From the NCBI RefSeq assembly GCF_004127445.1, contig NZ_QEXM01000048.1, positions 62,001-126,000 of the forward strand: DNA of 64,000 nucleotides, given 5' to 3'. This document shows, piece by piece, positions 42,994 through 51,306 of the stretch; position 1 is the stretch's first letter; the number at the start of each line of letters is the position of its first letter. The notes under the pieces were generated by a model. It did not search any database, was not told the DNA's origin, and worked only from the letters and a program-made list of their open reading frames with translations. This DNA is from Streptomyces alfalfae. GTDB taxonomy: Bacteria > Actinomycetota > Actinomycetes > Streptomycetales > Streptomycetaceae. A program made the translations under genes and the position numbers.

Positions 42994-43593
42994 TTGCTGA
43001 CCCTTCACGTCGCCGAGCGCTCGCCCGGGACGGCGGTGCTGGCCGACGGCGCGTCGATCGCCGCCGTCGGCCCGTACGAGGAGCTGGCCGCGGCGCATCC
43101 CGCCGCCCGCGTCCGGCGCTGGCCCGGCATCCTCACGCCCGGCCTGCTCAACCCCTACGGCCCCGAACTCCTCGAGGCCACCTACCACCCCGACCCCCGT
43201 GAGGCCGACCGGCTCGGCACCGCGCCCATCGGCGGCGAACGGGCCCGCGCGCTCTTCCGCGCCGACCCCTCCCGGCTCGGCGCGAGCGCCCGGCGCGGCG
43301 TGCAGCGGCTCCTGGCCCACGGCACGGTGGCGGTGGCGGGGGAGCTGCGGGCCCGCCCGGTGGTGGACGCGGTGCGCCGCGCGGGCCTGGCGGTGGGCCA
43401 CCGCCCCCCGACCCTCCCGGGCCCGCCGTCCCTCTCCCCGACTCCCCTGATCCTGCTCCCACCCCTGGCCCCGGGCGCCCCGGCCCGCTTCGCGATCTTC
43501 GACGTGACGGACCGGGGAGCCCTGGTCACCAGAGGCGCGGGAACGTGCGTGGCGACAGTGATCAACGGAAAGCTGGTCTACAGGGCCCGCTGA
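42994..43593 (+). CDS. imidazolonepropionase/amidohydrolase-like domain protein, truncated
   Basis: A 199-aa protein resembling only the ends of the composite beta-sandwich of amidohydrolases: LADGASIAAVGPYEELAA with WPGILTPGLLNPYG at the start, and RFAIFDVTDRGALVTRGAGTCVATVINGKLVY at the end. The barrel between them is almost entirely missing. The usual PGLVNxHxH has lost its histidines (PGLLNPYG), so catalysis is not expected. The TTG start lies eight bases past mqnC, suggesting co-transcription with it. A non-enzymatic relative of a deaminase is the best description. Confidence 0.75.
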   Translation: MLTLHVAERSPGTAVLADGASIAAVGPYEELAAAHPAARVRRWPGILTPGLLNPYGPELLEATYHPDPREADRLGTAPIGGERARALFRADPSRLGASARRGVQRLLAHGTVAVAGELRARPVVDAVRRAGLAVGHRPPTLPGPPSLSPTPLILLPPLAPGAPARFAIFDVTDRGALVTRGAGTCVATVINGKLVYRAR

Positions 43594-43640
43594 CACACGA
43601 CCGCGGAGCGCGGGCAATGCCAGGGGGTGCCGGGAGGTGC

Positions 43641-43697
43641 CCTGAAGGGGCGCGGGGAACTGCGCGAACGACCACAAAGAACCCGCACCCGCCCAGG
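43641..43697. repeat. Streptomyces-type intergenic repeat (GGGGCGCGGGGAACTGCGCG)
   Basis: CTGAAGGGGCGCGGGGAACTGCG followed by a CACAAAGAACCCGCACCCGCC arm. From memory this sequence family is one of the commonest intergenic repeats in Streptomyces genomes, usually just after a stop codon. Here it lies between the 199-aa gene and menG and can fold on itself weakly. A terminator-like or mRNA-end role is often assumed but not shown. Confidence 0.7.
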
Positions 43698-43806
43698 AAC
43701 GGAGCACGGCAGACGCTCCGGCGAGGGAGCCCGCGCAGGAGAAAGAACCCGCCCGCGCAAGCAACCCCCAGCAGAGAGAGAAGCCCCGGCTGACACAATG
43801 GGCCGG

Positions 43807-44502
43807 GTGACCAGAGCCTCCTTGGACAAGCAGCCCCACGAAGTCGCCACGATGTTCGACGACGTCGCGGAACGATACGACCTCACCAACGACGTGCTCT
43901 CCCTCGGCCAGGCCCGCCTCTGGCGCAAGGAGGTCGCGAAGGCGGTGGACGCGCGCCCGGCGCAGAAGGTCCTCGACCTGGCCGCCGGCACCGCCACGTC
44001 CTCGCAGCCCTTCGCGCGGGCCGGCGCGTACGTCGTGCCCTGCGACTTCTCGCTCGGCATGCTGCGGGTCGGCAAGGGACGCCACCCGTGGATGCCGTTC
44101 ACCGCGGGCGACGGCACGAAGCTGCCCTTCAAGGACGACACCTTCGACGCCGTCACGATCTCCTTCGGGCTGCGCAACATCCAGGACACCGGCGCGGCCC
44201 TGCGCGAGCTGTACCGCGTGACGAGGCCCGGCGGCCGCGTCGTGATCTGCGAGTTCTCGCACGCGACCTGGGCGCCGTTCCGCACGGTCTACGAGGAGTA
44301 CCTGATGCGCGCGCTGCCGCCGGTCGCGCGTGCCGTGTCCTCCAACCCCGACGCCTACGTCTACCTCGCCGAGTCCATCCGCTCCTGGCCCGACCAGCCC
44401 GCGCTCGCCGGGCTGCTGAAGGACGCGGGCTGGTCGAAGGTGGCCTGGCGGAACCTCACGGGCGGCGTCGTGGCGCTGCACCGCGGCTTCAAGCAGGGCT
44501 GA
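43807..44502 (+). CDS. menG: demethylmenaquinone methyltransferase MenG
   Basis: A 231-aa SAM-dependent methyltransferase of the UbiE/MenG family. Motif I is VLDLAAGTATSSQPFARAG. Family signatures are FDDVAERYDLTNDVLSLGQ and SFGLRNIQDTGAALRELYRVTRPGGRVVICEFS. It methylates demethylmenaquinone, the last step before menaquinone, linking it to mqnA and mqnC in this window. The GTG at 43807 is the family-typical start; an in-frame ATG sits nine bases earlier. There is no clear ribosome site. A CACAAT box seven bases before the GTG hints at a leaderless message. Confidence 0.92.
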   Translation: MTRASLDKQPHEVATMFDDVAERYDLTNDVLSLGQARLWRKEVAKAVDARPAQKVLDLAAGTATSSQPFARAGAYVVPCDFSLGMLRVGKGRHPWMPFTAGDGTKLPFKDDTFDAVTISFGLRNIQDTGAALRELYRVTRPGGRVVICEFSHATWAPFRTVYEEYLMRALPPVARAVSSNPDAYVYLAESIRSWPDQPALAGLLKDAGWSKVAWRNLTGGVVALHRGFKQG

Positions 44503-44517
44503 CCCGGCGCCGCTTCG

Positions 44518-44540
44518 GGCGGGGCATGCCGAACCCCGCC
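44518..44540 (+). terminator. possible terminator after menG
   Basis: Inverted repeat GGCGGGG, 9-nt loop, CCCCGCC, starting 15 bp past the menG stop. The stem is short but all GC, with no U-run; moderate support only. Confidence 0.4.
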
Positions 44541-44702
44541 GCATAACACTTGAGTTGAGAACAGGGATCTGGGACCGGCGGGGAACCGGTCAGCGGGCAA
44601 GATGTGTCCGTTGATACGACCCCGCCAAAACTTATGCGGCTCTTATGGGGTCGGTCCTTTCCCGCTCGCGGGAGATCGCCTGGACTGTGACGGAGCGTTC
44701 TG

Positions 44703-47237
44703 ATGGCGTCGTACTGCCCACACTGCGGGGCCGCTGCCCCCGATGAGGCCCGCTTCTGCATGAAGTGCGGCAAGGAACGCCTTCCGGACCCCGGGGCCGC
44801 CGCGCCGCCGCCCGCGCCGGGCGTGCCCCCGGCCCCGGCGGCCTCGCCCCCGCCGGCCCCCGCCGCCCCGCCGACCCCGGTCCCTGCGGCCCCGCCCACG
44901 CCGGGCGCGCCGCCCCCGCCCGCCTTCACCCCGGCGGCCCCGGCTGCCCCCGCGGCACCCATGGCCCCCGCGGCCCCTTCACCGGTCGGCGCCTTCCTCG
45001 GGCGGACGTTCCGCGGGGACTGGGCCGGGTCCGCCCAGGCCGCGCTCTGGCCCTTCGCGCTGCTGCTCCTCGCCGGCCTCGGGCTCGCCATCCCGTCGTA
45101 CGGCCAGGGCGACGACACGGTGGTCGGCTTCACGGACCGGCTGCGGGTCGGCCTCGCGCTGCTGCTCCAGTCGGTGGGCGGCGGCTTCGAGCTGTCGGGA
45201 CGTGAGACGCGGCCCGGCACCGACGGCGACGGCGGCTTCGGCGACTCGGACGGCTTCGGGGACTCGGGCGGCTTCGGGGACTCGGGCGGCTTCGGCGACT
45301 CGGGCGGCTTCGGGGATTCCGGCGGCTTCGGCTCGGGCTCCGACTCGGTGACCGCCATGGAGGGAGCCGCCTCCCTGCACTTCGTCCCGCTCACGGTGAC
45401 CGTGCTGTGGCTGGTGGCGCTCTTCATCGGCGTACGCGTTCTGCGCGGCCGCCTCGTCGCGCGGCAGTACGGTCAGGCCGGCGGCACGGCCGGTGGGGAG
45501 GCCGCTGTCCGCGTCGCGCTCCTGGTCGCCGTCAGCACGCTCGGCCTCGCGCTCTTCGCGCAGCCGGAGATCGAGGGCATCGAGCTGTCCTCCTCCCCGG
45601 TGTTCTCCCTGCTCGGCTCACTGGTCCTCGCGCTCCTCGTCGCCTGCGCGGTGCTGCGCCGTGACGGCGTGAACTGGGGCGCGGGCACCGCCCCGCGCCC
45701 CGGCGTGCAGGCCTTCCTGCGTGCCACCGGGACCGCCGTGCGCGCCCTCGCCGTGGTCGTCGCGCTCTGCTCGGTGGTCGCCTTCATCAGCCTGGCGCAG
45801 CTCGACGACCTGGACCGGGCCACCGACCTGGACGACACCGACGTCTCGCCGCTCCTGATCGCCCTGCTCATCCTGCCGAACCTCGCGATCGCCGCGCTCG
45901 GCCTCGGCTGGGGCGCCGCGTCGGAGGTCGCCGTGCGCGGCGGCAACTCGCTGTACGGCGGCGGCACCAAGAGCGAGACCTTCGGTCTCTCCGAGCTGGG
46001 CGACGTCACCAACGACTGGGCCGTCGTGGGCGCGCTCGCCCTCGGCCTGGTCTGCGCGCTGACCATCGGTCTCCTGGCCGCGCGGCGCTGCGTGGGCAGG
46101 GGCGAGCAACTGCTCGCGGGCGGCGTCTTCTTCGGCCTCGTCCTGCTGCTCGCCGGTGTCGGCGGCCTCCGCGTCGAGGCGTCCGGCGCCGCCACCGGCG
46201 GCGCCGGACTCCGCGGGGCAGAGCGCGACGGCAGCGTGGACGTCGGGCTCAGCGTCCCCGAGATGCTGCTCTTCGGCCTGCTCTGGATCTTCGCCGCCGT
46301 GCTCATCGCGCCCTACCTGCTGCGGATGACGGGACAGGGCGGAGGCCCGGCCGCGCCCGCGTACGGACCCGGCACGCCCCCGGCGCCCGGCGCTCCCGCG
46401 CCCGCCTTCGGCCAGGGGCCGCCCCCGTCGCCGTCCCAGTCCCCGTTCCCGTACGAGCAGACCGTCACCGCGCACGATCCGCACGCCGTACGGATCGGGC
46501 GGCAGCCCACGGCGAAGCCGCGTGGCCGGGCCCGGATCTGGGTGGCGACGATCGCCGGGGCGTTCCTCGTCGGGGGCGGCGCGACGGCCGCAATCCTGGT
46601 CTGGCAGAACGGCGACGACGACAAGCCGGCGCTGACGGCCAAGGACGACAAGCCCGCCGCGAAGTCCTCCGAGGAGCCGGGCGAGGAGCCGGACCGCCAG
46701 GTATCGGAGCGGCCCGCGACCGAGACCCCGGAAGCGGACGGGAGCGAAGGGCCGGGAGCGGCCGCCGAGGACGGCGTCCCCGCGGGGACGGAGCGGGTGA
46801 CGGACGCCGAGGGGTTCTCCTTCGCGGTCCCCGAGGGCTGGACCCGGCAGGCGGTGGACCCCGAGCGGCCGGGGCAGATCACGTACGCGGGCCCGGGGCG
46901 CGAGGAGTTCCTGGTCGGCGTGGTCACCGCCGCGCCCTACACCTCGTACGAGAACTTCCTCAACATCGAGGAGCACACGAAGAAGGCGCCGGACAAGTCC
47001 GACTACCGGCGTGTCCGGATGGAGGCGAACACCTTCGAGGGGCGGGAAGGGGCGCTCTGGGAGTACACCTTCACGGACAAGTCGGGCCGGGGAATCCACG
47101 CCCTGAACCAGAGCTACATCGCCGACGACGGCACGGAGTACGCGATCCAGCTCTCCTGGCGGGAGAGCGCCTGGTCCACGGCCAAGGGCGAGCGGACGCA
47201 CCGGACGGCGCTGGACACCTGGCGGCTCACCGGCTGA
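44703..47237 (+). CDS. zinc-ribbon multi-pass membrane protein
   Basis: An 844-aa protein. It opens with a zinc ribbon (CPHCG-x9-CMKCG, residues 5-23). A Pro/Ala-rich linker, then many hydrophobic helices between about 100 and 545, and a second Pro/Gly-rich linker follow. A transmembrane helix near 615-640 (WVATIAGAFLVGGGATAAILV) and an extracellular domain complete it (EGFSFAVPEGWTRQAVDPERPG and following beta strands). Residues 177-211 are six copies of GGFGDS. I do not recognise a function. Zinc-ribbon proteins with polytopic cores are common and unexplained in Streptomyces. The extracellular end resembles small lipoprotein-like beta domains. Confidence 0.8.
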   Translation: MASYCPHCGAAAPDEARFCMKCGKERLPDPGAAAPPPAPGVPPAPAASPPPAPAAPPTPVPAAPPTPGAPPPPAFTPAAPAAPAAPMAPAAPSPVGAFLGRTFRGDWAGSAQAALWPFALLLLAGLGLAIPSYGQGDDTVVGFTDRLRVGLALLLQSVGGGFELSGRETRPGTDGDGGFGDSDGFGDSGGFGDSGGFGDSGGFGDSGGFGSGSDSVTAMEGAASLHFVPLTVTVLWLVALFIGVRVLRGRLVARQYGQAGGTAGGEAAVRVALLVAVSTLGLALFAQPEIEGIELSSSPVFSLLGSLVLALLVACAVLRRDGVNWGAGTAPRPGVQAFLRATGTAVRALAVVVALCSVVAFISLAQLDDLDRATDLDDTDVSPLLIALLILPNLAIAALGLGWGAASEVAVRGGNSLYGGGTKSETFGLSELGDVTNDWAVVGALALGLVCALTIGLLAARRCVGRGEQLLAGGVFFGLVLLLAGVGGLRVEASGAATGGAGLRGAERDGSVDVGLSVPEMLLFGLLWIFAAVLIAPYLLRMTGQGGGPAAPAYGPGTPPAPGAPAPAFGQGPPPSPSQSPFPYEQTVTAHDPHAVRIGRQPTAKPRGRARIWVATIAGAFLVGGGATAAILVWQNGDDDKPALTAKDDKPAAKSSEEPGEEPDRQVSERPATETPEADGSEGPGAAAEDGVPAGTERVTDAEGFSFAVPEGWTRQAVDPERPGQITYAGPGREEFLVGVVTAAPYTSYENFLNIEEHTKKAPDKSDYRRVRMEANTFEGREGALWEYTFTDKSGRGIHALNQSYIADDGTEYAIQLSWRESAWSTAKGERTHRTALDTWRLTG
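45231..45335 (+). repeat. in-frame 18-bp tandem repeat (GGFGDS x6)
   Basis: Nearly six copies of an 18-bp unit encoding Gly-Gly-Phe-Gly-Asp-Ser, with silent differences (GGC/GGG, GAC/GAT, TCG/TCC) between copies. It forms a flexible extracytoplasmic or interhelical loop and is a likely site of length variation between strains. Confidence 0.85.
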
Positions 47238-47238
47238 C

Positions 47239-47261
47239 GCCGCCAGGCGCCTGGCAGCGGC
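47239..47261. terminator. hairpin between convergent genes
   Basis: CCAGGCGCCTGG (47243-47254) is a perfect palindrome, extended by GCCGC/GCGGC arms with one bulged A. It fills the 23 bp between the stop of the zinc-ribbon gene and the stop of the GNAT gene on the other strand, so it can end both transcripts. Confidence 0.5.
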
Positions 47262-47809
47262 TACAGGGTGAGCCGGAAGCAGTACGCCACCCGCCGGGAG
47301 CCGTCGCCGCCCGGCGGTTCCGGCGTGGTGAACGTCTCGCCGAGCACCATGCCGAGCCGCCGGGTCACCGCGATGGAGCGTTCGTTGCCGGCGTCGACCA
47401 TCGCCACCACGCTCGGCACGCCCGCCGCCCGCAGGCGTTCGATCGTGGCGCTCGCGGCGGCCGTCGCATACCCCTTGCCCCAGGAGGCGCGGCCGAGCCG
47501 CCAGCCGATCTCGATCTCACCGGCGGGCCCCCAGGGGCGGCTCCAGGGCTGGGCGCCGGTGAAGCCGACGGGTGCGCCCGCGTCGTCCAGCAAGGTCCAG
47601 AGGCAGTAGCCCCGTTCGGCGTCGTGTCTGCGCTGCCTGGCCGTCAGCTCCTCGTACACGGAGAGCTCCGCGGGCGCGCCGCCGTGGAACTCCATGACCT
47701 CGGGGTCGTCGAAGAGGCGGTGCCAGGTGAAGGCGTCCTCGTGGGTGGGGACGCGGAGCCGCACGTCGGGGAGGGGTGCTGCGGGCAGGGTCTCGGTCTG
47801 CTCGGTCAC
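47261..47809 (-). CDS. GNAT family N-acetyltransferase (RimJ-type)
   Basis: A 182-aa acetyltransferase. The acetyl-CoA loop is near EIGWRLGRASWGKGYATAAASATIERL, with RVPTHEDAFTWHRLFDDPEVMEF and VVAMVDAGNERSIAVTRRLGMVLGE as in RimJ/RimL-type GNATs. The substrate could be a protein N-terminus or a small molecule; nothing in the sequence decides. The GTG start is preceded by GGCCACAC without a strong ribosome site, so the start is moderately certain. Divergent from the MenJ-like reductase gene. Confidence 0.88.
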   Translation of the reverse strand: MTEQTETLPAAPLPDVRLRVPTHEDAFTWHRLFDDPEVMEFHGGAPAELSVYEELTARQRRHDAERGYCLWTLLDDAGAPVGFTGAQPWSRPWGPAGEIEIGWRLGRASWGKGYATAAASATIERLRAAGVPSVVAMVDAGNERSIAVTRRLGMVLGETFTTPEPPGGDGSRRVAYCFRLTL

Positions 47810-47906
47810 GTGTGGCCCTTCGGCTGGTAGGTCGGTACCGCCTCATAGACTGCCCATATCCCGTGCCGGCCGGCACACAGTTTTCGATCCTTGGGGAGAA
47901 CCCGCC

Positions 47907-49190
47907 GTGACCGAGCCCCTCTCCGAACACACCGCGGACGTCATCGTCGTCGGAGCCGGGCCCGCCGGTTCGACGACGGCCTACTACCTGGCGAAGGCAG
48001 GGCTCGACGTCCTCCTCCTGGAGAAGACCGCGTTCCCGCGGGAGAAGGTCTGCGGTGACGGCCTCACCCCCCGCGCCACCAAGCAGCTCGTCTCCATGGG
48101 GATCGACATCTCCGAAGAGGCCGGCTGGCTGCGGAACAAGGGCCTCCGCATCATCGGCGGCGGCGTGCGGCTCCAGCTCGACTGGCCCGAGCTGGCGTCC
48201 TACCCCGACTACGGCCTCGTACGGAAGCGCGACGACTTCGACGAGCAGCTCGCCCGGCAGGCGCAGAAGGCGGGCGCCAGGCTCTACGAACGCTGCAACG
48301 TCGGCGCCCCCGTCATCGACGACCGCACCGGCCGCATCACCGGCGTGCACGCCAAGCTCGGCGAGGAGAAGACCGCGGTCACCTTCCACGCCCCGCTGGT
48401 CGTCGCGGCCGACGGCAACTCCTCGCGGATCTCGCTGGCCATGGGGCTGCACCGGCGCGAGGACCGGCCGATGGGCGTGGCCGTGCGGACGTACTTCACC
48501 TCGCCGCGCCACGACGACGACTACCTGGAGTCCTGGCTGGAGCTGTGGGACCGCCGCGGGTCCGAGGACCGCCTGCTGCCCGGCTACGGCTGGATCTTCG
48601 GCATGGGCGACGGCACCTCCAACGTCGGCCTCGGCATCCTCAACTCCTCCAAGGCCTTCCGCGAGCTCGACTGGCGCGAGGTCCTCAAGGCCTGGTGCGC
48701 CTCGATGCCGGAGGACTGGGGCTACACACCGGACAACATGACGATGCCGATCCGCGGCGCGGCCCTGCCGATGGCCTTCAACCGCCAGCCGCACTACACC
48801 AAGGGGCTGCTCCTGGTGGGTGACGCGGGCGGCCTGGTGAACCCGTTCAACGGCGAGGGCATCGCGTACGCCATGGAGTCCGGCCAGATCGCGGCGGACG
48901 TCATCGTGCAGGCACACGCGCGTGCCACCCCCGCCCAGCGGGAACTGGCGCTGCAGAACTACCCGAAGACGCTCAAGGAGACCTACGGCGGCTACTACAC
49001 GCTGGGCCGCGCCTTCGTGAAGCTCATCGGCAACCCGAAGGTCATGAAGATCGCGACGCAGCGCGGACTCACCCATCCGGTCCTGATGAGGTTCACGCTG
49101 AAGATGCTGGCGAACCTCACGGACCCGACGGGCGGCGACGCCATGGACCGCGTCATCAACGGGCTGAGCAAGGTGGCGCCGAGGGCGTAG
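47907..49190 (+). CDS. geranylgeranyl reductase family flavoprotein (MenJ-like menaquinone reductase)
   Basis: A 427-aa FAD enzyme. The N-terminal dinucleotide fold is VIVVGAGPAGSTTAYYLAKAG, followed by PREKVCGDGLTPRA. The second FAD motif is LLVGDAGGLVNPFNGEGI. This family includes MenJ, which saturates isoprene units of menaquinone; Streptomyces contain partly hydrogenated MK-9. Location between menG and complex I genes favours a quinone role, but other isoprenoid substrates cannot be excluded. The GTG start follows GGGGAGAA with good spacing. Confidence 0.85.
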   Translation: MTEPLSEHTADVIVVGAGPAGSTTAYYLAKAGLDVLLLEKTAFPREKVCGDGLTPRATKQLVSMGIDISEEAGWLRNKGLRIIGGGVRLQLDWPELASYPDYGLVRKRDDFDEQLARQAQKAGARLYERCNVGAPVIDDRTGRITGVHAKLGEEKTAVTFHAPLVVAADGNSSRISLAMGLHRREDRPMGVAVRTYFTSPRHDDDYLESWLELWDRRGSEDRLLPGYGWIFGMGDGTSNVGLGILNSSKAFRELDWREVLKAWCASMPEDWGYTPDNMTMPIRGAALPMAFNRQPHYTKGLLLVGDAGGLVNPFNGEGIAYAMESGQIAADVIVQAHARATPAQRELALQNYPKTLKETYGGYYTLGRAFVKLIGNPKVMKIATQRGLTHPVLMRFTLKMLANLTDPTGGDAMDRVINGLSKVAPRA

Positions 49191-49211
49191 CCCGGGTGGG
49201 CGAGGCGCGTG

Positions 49212-49290
49212 GGCCCGGGGGGTGTGGCACGGCCCCGGGGGGTGTGGCGCGGCCCCCGGGGGGTGTGGCGCGGCCCCCGGTGGGCGGTCC
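49212..49290. repeat. tandem 19-21 bp G/C repeats
   Basis: Three tandem units of GGCCC(C)(C)GGGGGGTGTGGCRC at 49212-49230, 49231-49250 and 49251-49271, plus a partial fourth. Unit length grows by one C each time (19, 20, 21 bp). It lies in the spacer before the ABM-domain gene. No coding or regulatory meaning is evident. Confidence 0.75.
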
Positions 49291-49315
49291 GGGCAGGACG
49301 GTGCAAAATGGACGC

Positions 49316-49642
49316 ATGATATTTATTGCCGTCAAGTTCACCGTCCGCCCCGAGCACAGCGAGAGCTGGATCGAGCGGACCGCCGCATTCACCGCCGCCA
49401 CGCGCGCGGAGCCGGGCAACGTCTTCTTCGAGTGGTCGCGGTCGGTCGAGGACCCGAACCAGTTCGTGCTCCTGGAGGCCTTCGCCGACGGCGACGCCGG
49501 CGCCGCGCACGTCGGCTCCGACCACTTCAAGGCCGCCATGGAGACGATGGCGGAGGCGATCGCCACCGTCCCGGAGATCGTGAACACGGAGATTCCGGGC
49601 ACCGGTTGGTCGCGCATGGCGGAGCTGTCGCCGAAGAACTGA
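49316..49642 (+). CDS. antibiotic-biosynthesis-monooxygenase (ABM) domain protein, YgiN-like
   Basis: A 108-aa dimeric ferredoxin-like fold protein: MIFIAVKFTVRPEHSESWIERTAAF, EPGNVFFEWSRSVEDPNQFVLLEAFADGDAGAAHVGSDHFKAAM. The EPGxxxFEWxxSxxDPNxFxLxExF pattern matches YgiN/ABM quinol-oxidising enzymes. Next to menaquinone genes, a quinol or stress-related oxygenase role is possible; many members have no known substrate. The ATG is chosen because it begins the fold; upstream in-frame sequence is the GC tandem repeat. Confidence 0.85.
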   Translation: MIFIAVKFTVRPEHSESWIERTAAFTAATRAEPGNVFFEWSRSVEDPNQFVLLEAFADGDAGAAHVGSDHFKAAMETMAEAIATVPEIVNTEIPGTGWSRMAELSPKN

Positions 49643-49674
49643 ACGAAGCGCCGCGCAGAAGCGTCTGAGGGCGT

Positions 49675-49718
49675 GCGTAAGGGCCGGATCTCCCCCTCGG
49701 GAGGTCCGGCCCTTACGC
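49675..49718. terminator. strong bidirectional terminator
   Basis: A perfect 14-bp stem, arms 49675-49688 (GCGTAAGGGCCGGA) and 49705-49718, enclosing a loop that itself can pair (CCTC/GAGG). It separates the convergent ABM-domain and NlpC/P60 genes and probably stops both transcripts. Confidence 0.85.
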
Positions 49719-49734
49719 GTGGCTCAGAAGGCCG

Positions 49735-50562
49735 TCAGAGGACGCGCACGGCGCCCGAGGCCGGGTAGCCCGACAGGTCCTGGATGACGACGCCCTTGCT
49801 GGGGTTGGCGGCGTCGAGGTACTGGCCGTTGCCGATGTACACACCCACGTGGTACGCGGAGCCCGCGCCACCCCAGTAGAGGATGTCGCCCACCTGGACG
49901 TTGGAGAGCGAGACGGGGGTGCCGGCGACCGACTGGTCCTGCGAGACGCGCGGAAGGTCCACGCCCGCCTGCTTGAACGCGGCCTGCACCAGGCTGGAGC
50001 AGTCCCAGGCGTTGGGGCCGGAGGCGCCCATCACGTAGGCGTCGCCGAGCTGGGCCTTGAGGAAGCTGATGACCGCGCCGACGCTGCCGCTGGCCGGGGC
50101 GGGGGCCGAGTCGGAGGAGCCGGCGGAGGTGGTCTGCGTCGAGAGCGAGGTGCGCTCGGTGGTCCGGGAGGCGCGCTCCTCCTCGGCCTTCTTCTCCGCG
50201 GCGGCCTCGGCCTTCGCCTTGCGCTCGGCCTCGGCCTCGGCCTTCTTCTCGGCCTGCGCCTGGTCCGCCTTGGCCTGCTTGGCGGCCTTGGTGGCGGCGG
50301 CCTCCTGCTCGGCGCGGGACTCGTAGGTGTCGGCGGCCTGCTGGGTGACATCCGCCGACTGGGCGATCTGCGCGGACAGATCGGTGGTGAGCGTGGGCAT
50401 TTCGATGGTCTCGGTCACCGGCTCGGCCGCGTTCGCCGTACCGGCCGCCGCGGCCACTGCCAGGGTGCTGAGGACGCCACCGGCAACTCCGGCGCGCAGG
50501 GCGATCTTGGAGGCGCTGCGACGGGGCTTCCGGTGGCTGGGTATGTGAGCGGTGTGGGACAT
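49735..50562 (-). CDS. secreted NlpC/P60 peptidoglycan hydrolase
   Basis: A 275-aa protein. A long signal peptide ends near ANA/AEP (about residue 45), and a charged Ala/Lys/Glu coiled coil covers about 75-135. A Ser/Thr/Pro linker leads to an NlpC/P60 domain with catalytic Cys188 (NAWDCSSLVQAAF) and His238 (AYHVGVYIG). It is a D-glutamyl-type endopeptidase acting on wall peptides outside the cell, likely in growth, spore or septum remodelling. The ATG is the one that gives an ordinary signal peptide; an upstream ATG adds a non-signal leader. Confidence 0.93.
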   Translation of the reverse strand: MSHTAHIPSHRKPRRSASKIALRAGVAGGVLSTLAVAAAAGTANAAEPVTETIEMPTLTTDLSAQIAQSADVTQQAADTYESRAEQEAAATKAAKQAKADQAQAEKKAEAEAERKAKAEAAAEKKAEEERASRTTERTSLSTQTTSAGSSDSAPAPASGSVGAVISFLKAQLGDAYVMGASGPNAWDCSSLVQAAFKQAGVDLPRVSQDQSVAGTPVSLSNVQVGDILYWGGAGSAYHVGVYIGNGQYLDAANPSKGVVIQDLSGYPASGAVRVL

Positions 50563-51306
50563 GAGAACAACCGCTATCAGGGACTCATGGTTCCCATCAA
50601 GAAACGTGTGGTGCGCCACAGTTGCCGTTTTCGGCCCCGAATCCCGGGCGTGTCGTTCCTTATTGACGCCGTAACGGGCAAAGCGGACGACGGCGATCAC
50701 GCCTGTGATCATGGGTTTTCTGTGATACGCCCGAATTGCCCCCGGTCTACCACCGGTTGACTCAGTTGGCCAAGCCCCGCGCTTTCACCCCCCGCTCGCA
50801 TGTGTCACAGGTCACATGCGTAACCCCTCGGGGATCTCCCTGAGATCTCGCCGAGACCTCCCCGAGATCTCCCGCGCCTTCCGGCCGCCCTCGCGGTGGC
50901 CACCGGGCCGGGGGCCGGGTGGCTGCGCCGTCGTCGCCGGGTGATTCGCCGGCCGTCCGCCGGATGGCCCATGAGCCGTCGTGGCGTGGTCCCTTCCGCT
51001 CGTGAATCGGGGCACGCGTCCACTTTCGTCCGCCTCGTTGGTGCCGACGCGTGAAGCGGTTGCCTCTATCAAGTGATCACGTCCAGCGCCAATTTGCCTG
51101 TAGCGGCCACTTCTTGATAGGGCAACACCCCCTCGACCAGCGACGACGCGCCGAGATGTCACCTCTGGTGATCACTCAGGCGCTTCGCGTACGAAGATTA
51201 CCGCTCATCCGACTTCATGATCCTTCGTCAGGTGGCAGAGATCACAAAGCCGTTGGCGCACCCCGTGTCGCAGATCACAGACCGGCGGGCATAAGATGCG
51301 GGGCAG

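Noticed and set aside
44580..44702. Promoter with TTGATA upstream of the zinc-ribbon gene
   Set aside because: No good -10 box at 16-18 bp spacing; left unassigned.
50563..50830. c-di-AMP (ydaO-type) riboswitch upstream of the NlpC/P60 gene
   Set aside because: Streptomyces wall-hydrolase genes often have one, but the GGGG...GAAUC core and closing arms are not present here.
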